Shown in pieces: positions 1 to 8,734 of a stretch of 64,000 bases of DNA (position 1 is the first letter of the stretch; every line of letters begins with the position of its first letter). The DNA comes from Allostella vacuolata. Lineage in GTDB: Bacteria; Pseudomonadota; Alphaproteobacteria; ATCC43930; Allostellaceae. Position numbers and translations under genes: made by a program. The stretch is from NCBI GenBank assembly GCA_006739055.1, contig AP019702.1, forward strand, positions 3,621,388-3,685,387, written 5' to 3'. The notes under the pieces were generated by a model. The model ran no database searches. It was given only the letters and a program-made list of their open reading frames with translations, and was not told the DNA's origin.

Positions 1-252
1 TCGCTGGCGGATTCCCTGGCGGAGCGCGGCATCCGGGTGAACGGGGTGGCGCCGGGGCCGATCTGGACGCCGCTCATTCCCGCCTCCTTCCCGCCCGACC
101 GGGTGGCCGAGCACGGCAAGGCGACCCCGATGGGCCGCCCCGGCCAGCCGAACGAGGTCGCGCCCTGCTACGTCTTCCTGGCCTGCAGGGATTCCTCCTA
201 CATGAGCGGCCAGGTGCTGCACCCGAACGGCGGCACCCCGGTCAACGGCTGA
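1..252 (+). CDS. SDR family oxidoreductase, 3' end only
   Basis: This is the C-terminal 83 residues of a short-chain dehydrogenase/reductase; the gene begins before the window. The frame is open from the first base and contains RVNGVAPGPIWTP, the usual SDR strand and loop after the catalytic YxxxK helix. It continues through a GRPGQPNEVAPCYVFLA segment and ends in the SGQVLHPNGG turn that closes the Rossmann fold around NAD(P). The part seen matches glucose/ribitol-dehydrogenase-like SDRs with a C-terminal PNGG motif. The substrate cannot be told because the N-terminal cofactor motif and active site lie outside. Topoisomerase IB starts 5 bp downstream on the same strand. Confidence 0.9.
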   Translation, partial: SLADSLAERGIRVNGVAPGPIWTPLIPASFPPDRVAEHGKATPMGRPGQPNEVAPCYVFLACRDSSYMSGQVLHPNGGTPVNG

Positions 253-257
253 CGGCC

Positions 258-1289
258 ATGCCGCGGGATGGCGAGCCGCTGCCGGACACGGTCGCAGCCG
301 CGCTCGAGGAATCCGGGCTGCGCCACAGCAGCGACGAGGAGCCCGGGATCGTCCGCCGCGAGACCGGGGGCGGCTTCGCCTATTTCGCGCCGGACGGCAG
401 CCGCATCGCCGACCCGCGGGTGCTGGCCAGGATCGCCCGGCTGGCGATCCCGCCCGCCTATCGCGAGGTGTGGATCTGCCGCCGTGCCGACGGCCACCTC
501 CAGGCGACCGGCCGGGACGCCCGCGGGCGCAAGCAGTACCGCTATCACCCCGACTGGCGGACGGTCCGCGACCAGGCGAAGTTCGGCCGCATGCTGGCCT
601 TCGGCCGGGCCCTGCCCGTGATCCGCCGGCGGGTCGAGGCCGACCTCGCCCAGCGCCAGCTGACCAAGACCAAGGTGGTGGCGGGGGTCGTGCGCCTGCT
701 GGAACGGACCCTGATCCGCGTCGGCAACGACCGCTACGCCGCCGAGAACCGCAGCTTCGGCCTGACCACCCTGCGCAAGCGGCACGCGGATGTGACCGGC
801 GAGCGCATCCAGCTGGAGTTCCGCGCCAAGGGCGGCCGGCTGCACGCGGCCGAGCTGCGCGACCGCCGCATCGCCCGGTTGGTCGCCGCCTGCCGGGAAC
901 TGCCCGGCCAGCGGCTCTTCCAGTATGTGGGCGAGGACGGCCAGCGTCACGCGGTCGGCTCGGAGGACGTCAACGCCTACCTCAAGGAGGTGACGGGCGA
1001 GGAGTTCTCGGCCAAGGACTTCCGCACCTGGGCCGCCACGCTGCTCGCCGCCTGCCGGCTGGCGCAGGCCGAGCGCGGCCTGCCGCCCACCGCCGCCCGG
1101 CGGGTGGTCATGGACTGCGTGCGGGACGTCGCGGCGACCCTGGCCAACACCCCCGCCATCTGCCGCAAATGCTACATCCACCCGGGCGTGCTCGACGCCT
1201 ACATCGAGGGCCGCCTGCCGCGCCGCTGCGCCGACGAGAAGGCGATGCTGCGCCTGCTCGTGCGCCTGGGTCGCGAAGCGCCTCAGTAG
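258..1289 (+). CDS. DNA topoisomerase IB
   Basis: A 343-residue poxvirus-type (type IB) topoisomerase, which relaxes supercoils by nicking one strand through a 3'-phosphotyrosine. The N-terminal domain (about residues 30-110) carries IPPAYREVWIC and the RGRKQYRYHP segment typical of bacterial TopIB. The catalytic domain follows, with LTTLRKRH, KDFRTWAAT (an active-site Arg near residue 256) and the nucleophile Tyr306 in CRKCYIHP. Length is normal for the family. These enzymes are usually non-essential accessory topoisomerases in Proteobacteria. The start ATG at 258 lies 5 bp after the SDR stop, so co-transcription is likely. The last 7 bp overlap the convergent gene on the minus strand. Confidence 0.93.
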   Translation: MPRDGEPLPDTVAAALEESGLRHSSDEEPGIVRRETGGGFAYFAPDGSRIADPRVLARIARLAIPPAYREVWICRRADGHLQATGRDARGRKQYRYHPDWRTVRDQAKFGRMLAFGRALPVIRRRVEADLAQRQLTKTKVVAGVVRLLERTLIRVGNDRYAAENRSFGLTTLRKRHADVTGERIQLEFRAKGGRLHAAELRDRRIARLVAACRELPGQRLFQYVGEDGQRHAVGSEDVNAYLKEVTGEEFSAKDFRTWAATLLAACRLAQAERGLPPTAARRVVMDCVRDVAATLANTPAICRKCYIHPGVLDAYIEGRLPRRCADEKAMLRLLVRLGREAPQ

Positions 1290-1891
1290 CCGACGGTGAA
1301 GCGGCGGCGCGAATGCGCCGGGGCTTCCAGTTCGTCGACCAGCGCCACCGCATAGTCCTCCATCGAGATGCGGCTGCCCTCGGGCCCGACCAGGAGCTGG
1401 TCGCCGCCGAGGCGGAAGCGGCCGGTCCGCTCGCCCGGGAAGATCGCCGCCGAGGGCGACAGGAAGGTCCAGTCGAGATCCGCGACCCCGCGCAGGAGCT
1501 GCAGGAACTCGCCTCCTTTGCTCGCCTCCGCCTTGTAGGCGACCGGGAAGTCCGGGGTGTCGACCAGGGCCACGCCCGGCGCCACCTCCAGGCTGCCGGC
1601 ACCGCCCACCGCCAGGTAGCGGCGCACGCCCGCGGCCCGCACCGCGTCCACCAGCCGCGCCGGGTCGCTGGCCAGGAAATGGACGCTGCTGATCGCCGCG
1701 TCATGGCCGGACAGCAGGGCGGCCAGCCCCGCCTGGTCGAACACATCGCCCGCAACCGGCGTCGCGCCGTCGGCGGCCGGGATGCGTTCCGGGTTGCGGG
1801 CGATCGCCGTCACGCGGTGGCCGCGGCGGGAGAGCTCCGACAGGATGCGCGACCCGATATTGCCGGAAGCGCCGATCAGGGCGACGTTCAT
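1283..1891 (-). CDS. NAD(P)H-binding protein, NmrA/epimerase-like
   Basis: A 202-residue single-domain Rossmann protein opening with MNVALIGASGNIGSRIL, a GxxGxxG dinucleotide-binding loop, and followed by RRGHRVTAIARNPE. It belongs to the atypical SDR / NAD(P)-binding group (YwnB-like, often annotated as an NAD(H)-binding protein). The classical YxxxK catalytic pair is not obvious, so it may be a redox-sensing or reductase protein rather than a defined dehydrogenase. ATG at 1891 has a good GAGGAG ribosome site. It is divergent from an HxlR-type regulator at 2059 with a palindrome between them; this HxlR plus NAD(P)-binding protein pairing is common and suggests that the regulator controls it. 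Confidence 0.85.
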   Translation of the reverse strand: MNVALIGASGNIGSRILSELSRRGHRVTAIARNPERIPAADGATPVAGDVFDQAGLAALLSGHDAAISSVHFLASDPARLVDAVRAAGVRRYLAVGGAGSLEVAPGVALVDTPDFPVAYKAEASKGGEFLQLLRGVADLDWTFLSPSAAIFPGERTGRFRLGGDQLLVGPEGSRISMEDYAVALVDELEAPAHSRRRFTVGY

Positions 1892-1913
1892 GAGCTCGAT
1901 CTCCTCTGGTTCG

Positions 1914-1934
1914 ATTCCGGACCTGGTACGGAAT
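1914..1934. promoter_or_regulatory. candidate HxlR operator palindrome
   Basis: In the 167-bp divergent intergenic region there is a perfect inverted repeat ATTCCG-N9-CGGAAT. A further half-like copy, TTGGTCCGGA at 1941-1950, lies 18 bp after CTGGTACGGA at 1923-1932. HxlR regulators bind as dimers to such dyads between themselves and their target. The site lies just upstream of the minus-strand NAD(P)-binding gene (start 1891). The assignment rests on position and symmetry only. Confidence 0.45.
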
Positions 1935-2058
1935 CCAGACTTGGTCCGGACGGCTTGCGAGCCATAGGTATGCGGGGCGCGACACCCGGCAAGAAGTCAT
2001 CGCGATCGACCTCGGTCAGCGCGGTGTGACCGGCCGAGCTTCTGGACGAGACGGATAC

Positions 2059-2433
2059 ATGAACGAAATCAATTCCTTAGAAATCAGCATCCAGGATTGC
2101 CCGGTGCGCGGCGTGCTCGACCGGATCGGCGACCAGTGGAGCGTGCTGGTCCTGCTGACGCTGGACGGCGGCACCCGCCGCTTCAACGAGCTGAAGCGCG
2201 GCATCGGCGACGTGTCGCAGCACATGCTGGCCCGCACCCTGAAGCGGCTGGAACAGGACGGGCTGGTCACCCGCACGCTCTTCCCGGTCATCCCGCCGCG
2301 CGTCGACTACGCCCTGACGCCGCTCGGCCGTTCGCTGCTGGAGGCGCTGCGGCCGCTGATCGCCTGGGCCGATGCCAGCCACGCAGCGATCCGCGCCGCG
2401 CGCCTCGTCTACCGCGAGCCGCCCGCGGCCTGA
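2059..2433 (+). CDS. HxlR family winged-helix transcriptional regulator
   Basis: A 124-residue regulator made of a single HxlR winged helix. The conserved entry CPVRGVLDRIGDQWSVLVL holds the Cys that in some HxlR members senses electrophiles or oxidants. It is followed by RRFNELKRGIGDVSQHMLARTLKRL (recognition helix), the wing DGLVTR, and the VDYALTPLG dimer helix. The ATG at 2059 (MNEINSLEISIQ) is preferred. An in-frame GTG 33 bp upstream would add residues that look like spacer. The gene is divergent from the NAD(P)-binding protein gene, which it probably represses. Its end overlaps the convergent MFS gene by 25 bp. Confidence 0.92.
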   Translation: MNEINSLEISIQDCPVRGVLDRIGDQWSVLVLLTLDGGTRRFNELKRGIGDVSQHMLARTLKRLEQDGLVTRTLFPVIPPRVDYALTPLGRSLLEALRPLIAWADASHAAIRAARLVYREPPAA

Positions 2434-3611
2434 GCGGGGGCCGTCCGCCACAGCCACAGCGTCCCCGCCAGGCCCAGCGCGGAGAACAGGGTCATCGCGG
2501 CGAAGCCGGCGCCGCCGAAGCGGCCGTAGAGGATGCCGGCCAGCGGCATGGCGATGCCGAAGGCGATGCCGCCGGCAATCGCGCTGTGCAGGCTCTGGGC
2601 GCTGGCGGACTGTTCCGCCGGCACCGTGCGGCCGATATAGGTCATCGCCCCCAGGTGCGCGGCGCCGAAGGTGGCGGCGTGCAGGGGCTGCAGCATCAGG
2701 AGCAGGACCGGGTCGCTGCCGAGCGCGGTCAGCGGCCAGCGGACGAGACCCGCCAGCGCGCCGATGCCGAGCAGGCCGAGCGGGCCGATGCGGGCCAGCG
2801 CATGCTTGCCCCAGGCGAAGAAGACGATCTCCGCCACCACCGATATGGCCCACAGCAGCCCGACGAAGGCCGGCGACAGGCCCGCCCCCTGCCAGTGCAG
2901 GGTGCCGAAGCCGTAGACCATGGCGTGGCTGCATTGCAGGCAGCCGGCCGTGGCCAGGAAGGCGAGGAAGCGGCGGTCGGCCAGCAGGATGCGGAAGGCG
3001 CCGCGGCGGTCGCGGTGCCGGGCGGTGCGGATGTCGGGCAGCAGCAGGGCTGCCGCCGCCGTCGCCGCCACCGCGGCCACGATCAGCCACAGCACGCGCT
3101 CGGACTGGCCGGCGATGACCGCACCACCCGCCGTCGCCACCACCATGAAGCTGATCGACCCCCACAGCCGGGCCCGGCCATAGTCGATGCCGTAGCGGCC
3201 GACGGCCAGCATGGCGAGGTTATCGCCCAGCGGCAGGATCGGGGTGAAGACCGCCGCCACCAGCCCCGCCACCAGCACGATGCCGAGGAAACCGCCGGTC
3301 AGCGCGAACAGGGCGTAGCCCAGGGCGGCCGCGGCGGCTAGGATCGCCAGCACCCGCCGCCGCTCCCCGCGGCGGTCCACCCGCGAGGCGACCCACGGAG
3401 CCGCGGCCACTTGCATCCAGGAACTGACCGCGAGCACCACGCCGATCTCGCCCGGGTCGAGCCCGCGCCCCGACAGCCACAAGGGCCAGAACGGCATGCG
3501 CAGGCCGATCACCGCGAAGATGGCGGCATAGAAGAGCGCGATCCGGATCGCCACCGACTGCGGGGCCAAGCGCTCAGCCCCCGGTGGCGGCGCGCGCAGG
3601 CGGGCCGGCAC
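2409..3611 (-). CDS. MFS transporter, HcaT/PPP-like
   Basis: A 400-residue inner-membrane protein with about 12 hydrophobic helices. It opens with an IALFYAAIFAVIGLRMPFWPLWL helix and the loop RGLDPGEIGVVLAVSS, as in the MFS_1_like group that includes 3-phenylpropionate permease HcaT and LacY-like symporters. The central basic loop follows helix 6 (about residues 200-215, DIRTARHRDRRG). The substrate is unknown. The start is a GTG at 3611; a second in-frame GTG near 3555 would remove about 19 residues, so the N-terminus is uncertain. The 3' end overlaps the HxlR gene, and the 5' end sits almost on top of the divergent EamA gene, leaving no room for separate promoters. Confidence 0.85.
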   Translation of the reverse strand: MPARLRAPPPGAERLAPQSVAIRIALFYAAIFAVIGLRMPFWPLWLSGRGLDPGEIGVVLAVSSWMQVAAAPWVASRVDRRGERRRVLAILAAAAALGYALFALTGGFLGIVLVAGLVAAVFTPILPLGDNLAMLAVGRYGIDYGRARLWGSISFMVVATAGGAVIAGQSERVLWLIVAAVAATAAAALLLPDIRTARHRDRRGAFRILLADRRFLAFLATAGCLQCSHAMVYGFGTLHWQGAGLSPAFVGLLWAISVVAEIVFFAWGKHALARIGPLGLLGIGALAGLVRWPLTALGSDPVLLLMLQPLHAATFGAAHLGAMTYIGRTVPAEQSASAQSLHSAIAGGIAFGIAMPLAGILYGRFGGAGFAAMTLFSALGLAGTLWLWRTAPAQAAGGSR

Positions 3612-3613
3612 CG

Positions 3614-4534
3614 ATGACGGTGGCGCAGGAGAAGCTCGGGACCGACATCCTGCGCGGAATCCTGTTCATGTGCCTGGCGGCGACGGTGCTGCCGGTGATG
3701 AACGCCTTCGTCAAGTTTCTCAACATCGAATACCACCCGTTCGCCATCATCTGGGCGCGCACCACCGGCCATTTCGTCTTCATGCTGCTGCTGTTCGCCC
3801 CGGCGCTGGGGCTGGCCGCCCTGTTCCGCACCCAGCGGCCGGGAACCCAGCTCGCGCGCTCGCTGCTGCATCTGTCCTCGATGCTGTGCTTCTTCACCGG
3901 CATCGCCTTCGTGCCGCTGGCGGAGGCCTCCGCCATCACCTTCATCGCCCCCTTCATCGTCACCGCGCTGTCCGGGCCGATGCTGGGCGAGAAGGTCGGC
4001 ATCCGTCGCTGGTCGGCGGTCGTGGTCGGCTTCTGCGGGGCGCTGGTGGTGACGCGGCCGGGATCGGGCGCGGTGCCGCCCGAGGCGATCCTGCTGTTCG
4101 GCAGCGCCGCCTCCTATGCGCTCTACCAGATCCTGACCAAGCGGGTGTCGAGCCTCGACCGGCCGGAGACCTCGGTCATGTACAGCGGCGTCGCCGGCAC
4201 CCTCCTGATGACGCTGGTGGTGCCGTTCTTCTGGATCTGGCCCAACGACGTGCGCGACGCGATCCTGTTCCTGTCGCTCGGCATCCTGGGCGGGCTCGGC
4301 CATTATTTCGTCGCCCGCGCCTTCATGTGGGGCCCGGCCTCGGTCATCTCGCCCTTCAACTACGGGCAGATCGCGGTGGCGACGCTGCTCGGCTACCTCA
4401 TCTTCGGCAACCTGCCCGACGTCTGGACCTGGGTCGGCGTCGCCATCATCATCGGCAGCGGCCTCTACATCGCCTATCGTGAAACCCGCCGGCGGGCCGA
4501 GCGCACCGCCCTACGCCCGGAAGCCAAGCCATGA
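3614..4534 (+). CDS. EamA (DMT superfamily) transporter
   Basis: A 306-residue protein with ten predicted transmembrane helices arranged as two EamA repeats: roughly residues 15-145 (ending LGEKVGIRRWSAVVVGFCGALVV) and 160-295 (ending WTWVGVAIIIGSGLYIAYRE). These are the signatures of drug/metabolite exporters of the RhaT/YdcZ-like group common in Rhizobiales and Rhodospirillales. It has a short cytoplasmic N-terminus and a basic tail (RETRRRAER). Substrate is unknown. ATG at 3614 is chosen over a GTG at 3584 that would overlap the divergent MFS gene. The stop overlaps the pepN start (ATGA), so the two genes are translationally coupled. Confidence 0.9.
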   Translation: MTVAQEKLGTDILRGILFMCLAATVLPVMNAFVKFLNIEYHPFAIIWARTTGHFVFMLLLFAPALGLAALFRTQRPGTQLARSLLHLSSMLCFFTGIAFVPLAEASAITFIAPFIVTALSGPMLGEKVGIRRWSAVVVGFCGALVVTRPGSGAVPPEAILLFGSAASYALYQILTKRVSSLDRPETSVMYSGVAGTLLMTLVVPFFWIWPNDVRDAILFLSLGILGGLGHYFVARAFMWGPASVISPFNYGQIAVATLLGYLIFGNLPDVWTWVGVAIIIGSGLYIAYRETRRRAERTALRPEAKP

Positions 4535-7146
4535 ACCACCAGCCGATCCGCCGCGCGGACTATCGCGCCCCCGACTTCCGGATCGACCGCGTCGAACTGG
4601 AGTTCGACCTCGATCCCGAGCGCACCCGGGTCCGGACCCGGCTCGAGGTCCGGCGCATCGGCGACCGGGCGGCCCCCCTGGTCCTGGACGGCGAGGACAT
4701 GGAGCTGGCGTCCGTGGCGCTCGACGGCCGCGAGCTCGGCCCCGGCGAGTACCGGCTGGAGCCGACCCGCCTCACCATTCCCGCCATGCCGGATGCCGGC
4801 ACGCTGGCAATCGAGGGGATCATCCGGCCCGCCGCCAACACCGCGCTCGAAGGGCTCTATGTCTCCAGCGGGAATTTCTGCACCCAGTGCGAGGCCGAGG
4901 GCTTCCGGCGCATCACCTGGTTCCTCGACCGGCCGGACGCGCTCTCGGTCTTCCGCACCACCATCCGGGCCGAGCAGGCGCGCTTCCCGATCCTGCTGTC
5001 GAACGGCAACCTGGTCGCCGCCCGCGACCTGGGGGACGGACGGCACGAGGCGGTGTGGGACGATCCCTTCCCCAAGCCCAGCTACCTCTTCGCGCTGGTG
5101 GCGGGCGACCTGGCGGTGGTCGAGGACCGCTTCGTCACCCGCTCGGGCCGCACCGTCGCCCTCAAGATCCTGGTCGAGCACGGCAAGGAGGGGCGCGCCG
5201 GCTACGCCATGGATGCCCTGAAGCGGTCCATGCGCTGGGACGAGGAGACCTACGGGCTGGAGTACGACCTCGACGTGTTCCACATCGTCGCCGTGTCCGA
5301 CTTCAACATGGGCGCGATGGAGAACAAGAGCCTCAACGTCTTCAACGACCGCTACATCCTGGCCGACCCGGAGACGGCGACCGACCAGGACTATGCCAAC
5401 GTCGAGGCGGTGGTCGCGCACGAGTACTTCCACAACTGGACCGGCAACCGCATCACCTGCCGCGACTGGTTCCAGCTCAGCCTGAAGGAAGGGCTGACCG
5501 TCTATCGCGACCAGGAATTCAGCGCCGACCAGCGCTCGCGCGCGGTCAAGCGCATCCAGGACGTGCGGGTCCTGCGCGCCCGCCAGTTCCCCGAGGATGC
5601 GGGGCCGCTCGCCCACCCGATCCGGCCCGACAGCTACCTGGAGATCAACAACTTCTACACCGCCACCGTCTACGACAAGGGGGCGGAGGTGATCCGGATG
5701 CTGGAGGCGCTGCTCGGCCGCGACGGCTTCCGCCGCGGCATGGACCTCTATGTCGGGCGCCACGACGGCGAGGCCGCGACCTGCGACCAGTTCGTCGCCG
5801 CCATGGCCGACGCCAACGGCCGCGACCTGACCCAGTTCCTCCACTGGTACGGCCAGGCCGGCACGCCGCGCCTGACCGTCTCCGGCCGCCACGACCCGAC
5901 GGCCGCCGCCTACGAGCTGACCGTCGCCCAGGAGACCGCGCCGACCCCGGGCCAGCCGGTGAAGCTGCCCTTCCACCTGCCGGTCCATGTCGGGCTGATC
6001 GGGCAGGACGGGCAGGAGATCCCGCTGGAGCTGGAGGGCGAGAACGCCCCGCAGGGCACCTCGCGGGTGCTGGAGCTGACGGCGGCCCGCCAGACCTGGC
6101 GCTTCGTCGGGGTGCCCTCCCCGCCGGTCCTGTCGATCAACCGCGGCTTCGCCGCCCCGGTGGTGGTGGACAATCCGGAGAGCGAGGCGGACCTGGCCCT
6201 GCGCATGCGGGGCGACGCCGACCCCTTCTCGCGCTGGGAGGCGGCCCAGAGCTTCGCCACCCGCCTGCTGCTGGCGGGGATCGCCGCCCGCCAGGTCCCG
6301 GGCCAGACGGCGCCCGACCCGGCGGCCTTCGTGGCCGCCCTGGCCGCTGCCTTCGACGCGGCCGCGGGCGACCCCGCCTTTGCGGCCGAGCTGCTGGCCC
6401 TGCCGGGCGAGCTCTACCTGGCCGAGCAGATGGCGGTGATCGACGTCGAGGCGATCCATGCCGCGCGCGAGGCGCTCAGGGCCGACGTCGCCCGCGGGCT
6501 GGCCGACCGGCTCAGCGCCGTCAGGTCCCGGCCTGGCGGGGCCTTCGTGCCCGATGCCGGATCGGCCGGGGCGCGGGCGCTCGGCAACGCCGCGCTCGCC
6601 TATCTCTCCATCCTCGACGGCCCGGCCGCGGCGCTGGCGCAGTACCGCGCGGCCGACAACATGACCGACCGCTTCGCGGCGCTGGCCATCCTGGCGGAGA
6701 TGGACACGCCCGAGCGGGCCGAGGCCCTGGCGGACTTCCCGCGCCGCCATGCCGGCGACGCGCTGGTGCTCAACAAGTGGCTGGGGCTGCAGGCGACCTC
6801 GTCCCTGCCCGGCACCCTGGCGACGGTGCGCGGGCTCATCGACCACCCGGCCTTCTCCTACTCCAACCCCAACAAGATCTATGCCCTGATCGGCGGCTTC
6901 GCCGGCAACCCGCTGCATTTCCACGCCGCCGACGGGTCGGGCTACGCCTTCCTCGCCGACCAGATCCTGCGGCTCGACCCGCAGAACCCCCAGGTCGCGG
7001 CCCGCCTGCTGAAGGCGTTCGGGCGCTGGCGGCGCTTCGATGCCCGCCGCCAGGCGGCGATGCGGGCGGCGCTGGAGCGGATCGGCGCGGCCCCCGGCCT
7101 GTCGCCCGACTGCCGCGAGATCGTCGACCTGTCGCTGGCCGGCTGA
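4531..7146 (+). CDS. pepN: aminopeptidase N (M1 family)
   Basis: An 871-residue cytosolic zinc aminopeptidase that releases N-terminal residues during peptide turnover. The substrate-anchoring exopeptidase motif GAMEN is at residues 261-265. The zinc site is HEYFH at 297-301, with the third ligand Glu320 in LKEGLTVYRDQEF. An N-terminal beta saddle, thermolysin-like domain, beta sandwich and long helical C-terminal domain account for the normal Proteobacterial PepN length. It starts inside the stop of the upstream EamA gene. Downstream are 38 bp and a broken phosphodiesterase gene. Nothing unusual is seen in the catalytic residues. Confidence 0.97.
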   Translation: MNHQPIRRADYRAPDFRIDRVELEFDLDPERTRVRTRLEVRRIGDRAAPLVLDGEDMELASVALDGRELGPGEYRLEPTRLTIPAMPDAGTLAIEGIIRPAANTALEGLYVSSGNFCTQCEAEGFRRITWFLDRPDALSVFRTTIRAEQARFPILLSNGNLVAARDLGDGRHEAVWDDPFPKPSYLFALVAGDLAVVEDRFVTRSGRTVALKILVEHGKEGRAGYAMDALKRSMRWDEETYGLEYDLDVFHIVAVSDFNMGAMENKSLNVFNDRYILADPETATDQDYANVEAVVAHEYFHNWTGNRITCRDWFQLSLKEGLTVYRDQEFSADQRSRAVKRIQDVRVLRARQFPEDAGPLAHPIRPDSYLEINNFYTATVYDKGAEVIRMLEALLGRDGFRRGMDLYVGRHDGEAATCDQFVAAMADANGRDLTQFLHWYGQAGTPRLTVSGRHDPTAAAYELTVAQETAPTPGQPVKLPFHLPVHVGLIGQDGQEIPLELEGENAPQGTSRVLELTAARQTWRFVGVPSPPVLSINRGFAAPVVVDNPESEADLALRMRGDADPFSRWEAAQSFATRLLLAGIAARQVPGQTAPDPAAFVAALAAAFDAAAGDPAFAAELLALPGELYLAEQMAVIDVEAIHAAREALRADVARGLADRLSAVRSRPGGAFVPDAGSAGARALGNAALAYLSILDGPAAALAQYRAADNMTDRFAALAILAEMDTPERAEALADFPRRHAGDALVLNKWLGLQATSSLPGTLATVRGLIDHPAFSYSNPNKIYALIGGFAGNPLHFHAADGSGYAFLADQILRLDPQNPQVAARLLKAFGRWRRFDARRQAAMRAALERIGAAPGLSPDCREIVDLSLAG

Positions 7147-7184
7147 CGCCCGCCCCATACCGATAGCCCCCTGCCGAGCACGCC

Positions 7185-7598
7185 GTGCTGATCGCCCAGC
7201 TCTCCGACCCGCACGTCCGGCCGGAGGGCATGCTCTACAAGGGCGTCGCCCAATCCAACCGGATGCTGGCCAACCGGATGCTGGCCAACCGGATGCTGGC
7301 CAACCGGATGCTGGCCAACCGGATGCTGGAGGCGGCGATCGCCCGCCTGCACGCGCTCGACCCGCGGCCGGACCTGGTCCTGCTGACCGGCGACCTGGCC
7401 GAGGCGGGCCTGCCGGCGGAGTACGCGGCGGCCCGGGCGATCCTGGCGCGGCCGGAGATCCCGCTGCGGCTGTCCGGCAACCATGACGATCGCGCGGGCT
7501 TCCGCGCCGCCTTCGCCGACAGCCCGACGCCGGGCACGGGGATCGTCGCCCATCATTGCCTGGTCGACGCCGCCCCCGGCCCGTTCCCGTTCGCGTGA
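7185..7598 (+). pseudogene. truncated CpdA-like metallophosphoesterase with repeat expansion
   Basis: The 137-residue reading frame begins (GTG start) like cyclic-nucleotide phosphodiesterases of the CpdA family. It has LIAQLSDPH (first metal ligands), then LLTGDLAEAG (the bridging Asp) and SGNHDD. It stops at PGPFPFA, about half-way through the usual length of about 270 residues. The downstream metal ligands (the GHxH motif) and everything after the first half are missing, and no continuation is found in the 98 bp before the next gene. Between the DPH and TGD motifs the sequence NRMLA is repeated four times (15-bp DNA repeat), which would lengthen a catalytic loop. Either change could kill activity. 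A short functional protein cannot be excluded. Confidence 0.75.
7257..7330 (+). repeat. 15-bp tandem repeat, 4 full copies plus partial
   Basis: The unit AACCGGATGCTGGCC occurs four times without a mismatch at 7257, 7272, 7287 and 7302, followed by a 14-bp partial copy ending CTGGA. It is in frame and encodes NRMLA. Perfect identity implies recent slipped-strand expansion from a single ancestral SNRMLEAAI helix start. Confidence 0.97.
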
Positions 7599-7696
7599 AT
7601 AGGGGGGCGCTGCGGCCGCCCGTGCCGCCGCCGGCGGACATGCTATGGTCGGCCGCCCGGCCCTGCCGGTCGGGTGGCTCCTCCGGAGGATCGGCG

Positions 7697-8725
7697 ATGC
7701 ATGTCGGCCGCAAGTTCCGGTTCCTGGAATACATCCAGTGGACGCGGCGCGAGATCCTGCTGCTGACCGCCTGGGCGTCGATCCCGACGATCGCCTATGC
7801 CGGCCTCGGCTGGACATTCCTGTCGATCCCGCCCTCCATTGTCGCCGTCCTGGGGACGGCCGTGTCCTTCATCATCGCCTTCAAGAACGTCGAGTGCCAC
7901 CGGCGCGCCTCTGATGCGCTGCTGGTGTGGACCACGATCTCGGCCCGCAGCATGGCGTGGGGCAACGCGGTGCTTGGCTTCGTCCTCGCGGGCGACCCCG
8001 AAGAGACGCGGCGCCTGCACCGGGTCCTGTTCAACCAGCACTTCGCCTGGCTGACCGCGCTCCGCTACCAGCTGCGCGAACCGAAGGTCTGGGAGAACCT
8101 GAACGAGCCGGGCAACCGGGAGTATCTGGCGTTCTACACCATCCCGGAACGGGAGCTGGACCTGCCCCAGGCGCTGGCCCGCTACCTGCCCGAGCCCGCC
8201 CTGGGCGCCGTCCTGCAGCACCCGGGCGACAAGGCGAACCACCTGCTCTCCCTCCAGGCCCGGCTGCTGTCCAACTGCTACCGCAAGAAGATCATCGACA
8301 CCGGGCCGATGTATTCCGGCCTGCAGAACGTGCTGAACGAGATCATCCTGCTGCAGGGCAACGCGTACCGGATCAAGAACTACCCCTATGCGCGCAACTT
8401 CTATTCGATCGCGATCGTGCTCCTGCGGATGTTCGTCATCCTGGTGCCCTTCGCGCTCCTGGAGCCGTTCCACGCGGTCGGCCGGTCGTCCGGCCTGGAG
8501 GCATGGACCGCCTGGGCGACCATCCCGTTCGCCGTGATGACCACCTGGATCTTCGTCACGCTCGAGAAGGTGGGCGAGAATTCGTCCAACCCCTTCGAAG
8601 GCGGGGTGAACGACGTCCCCATCTCGACCCTGTCGCACCGGATCGAGGCCGAGATGCGGGCGATGCTCGGCGACGGGGACGCCGGCCCGCCGGCCGGTCC
8701 GAGCGATGCCACGGTCATCCTCTGA
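7697..8725 (+). CDS. bestrophin family ion channel protein
   Basis: A 342-residue membrane protein of the bestrophin/UPF0187 (YneE) family, pentameric anion or cation channels. The N-terminus has the typical FRFLEYIQWTRREILLLTAW entry helix, a second hydrophobic helix, then SFIIAFKNVECHRRASDALLVW and a long helical cytoplasmic part. A second membrane pair lies near residues 235-290 (SIAIVLLRMFVILVPFALL) and the conserved tail ENSSNPFEGGVNDVPI near residue 300. ATG at 7697 is chosen because a strong GGAGGA site lies at 7685-7690; the open frame extends upstream without coding character. It stands alone between the broken CpdA gene and a convergent oxidoreductase. Confidence 0.9.
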   Translation: MHVGRKFRFLEYIQWTRREILLLTAWASIPTIAYAGLGWTFLSIPPSIVAVLGTAVSFIIAFKNVECHRRASDALLVWTTISARSMAWGNAVLGFVLAGDPEETRRLHRVLFNQHFAWLTALRYQLREPKVWENLNEPGNREYLAFYTIPERELDLPQALARYLPEPALGAVLQHPGDKANHLLSLQARLLSNCYRKKIIDTGPMYSGLQNVLNEIILLQGNAYRIKNYPYARNFYSIAIVLLRMFVILVPFALLEPFHAVGRSSGLEAWTAWATIPFAVMTTWIFVTLEKVGENSSNPFEGGVNDVPISTLSHRIEAEMRAMLGDGDAGPPAGPSDATVIL

Positions 8726-8734
8726 ACGGCCCCC

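Noticed and set aside
4474-7734. A 1086-codon open frame antisense to pepN and the broken phosphodiesterase gene
   Set aside because: The opposite strand encodes a clear M1 aminopeptidase with all catalytic motifs. The antisense product is Arg/Gly/Pro/Ala-rich with no recognisable domain, a GC-driven artefact.
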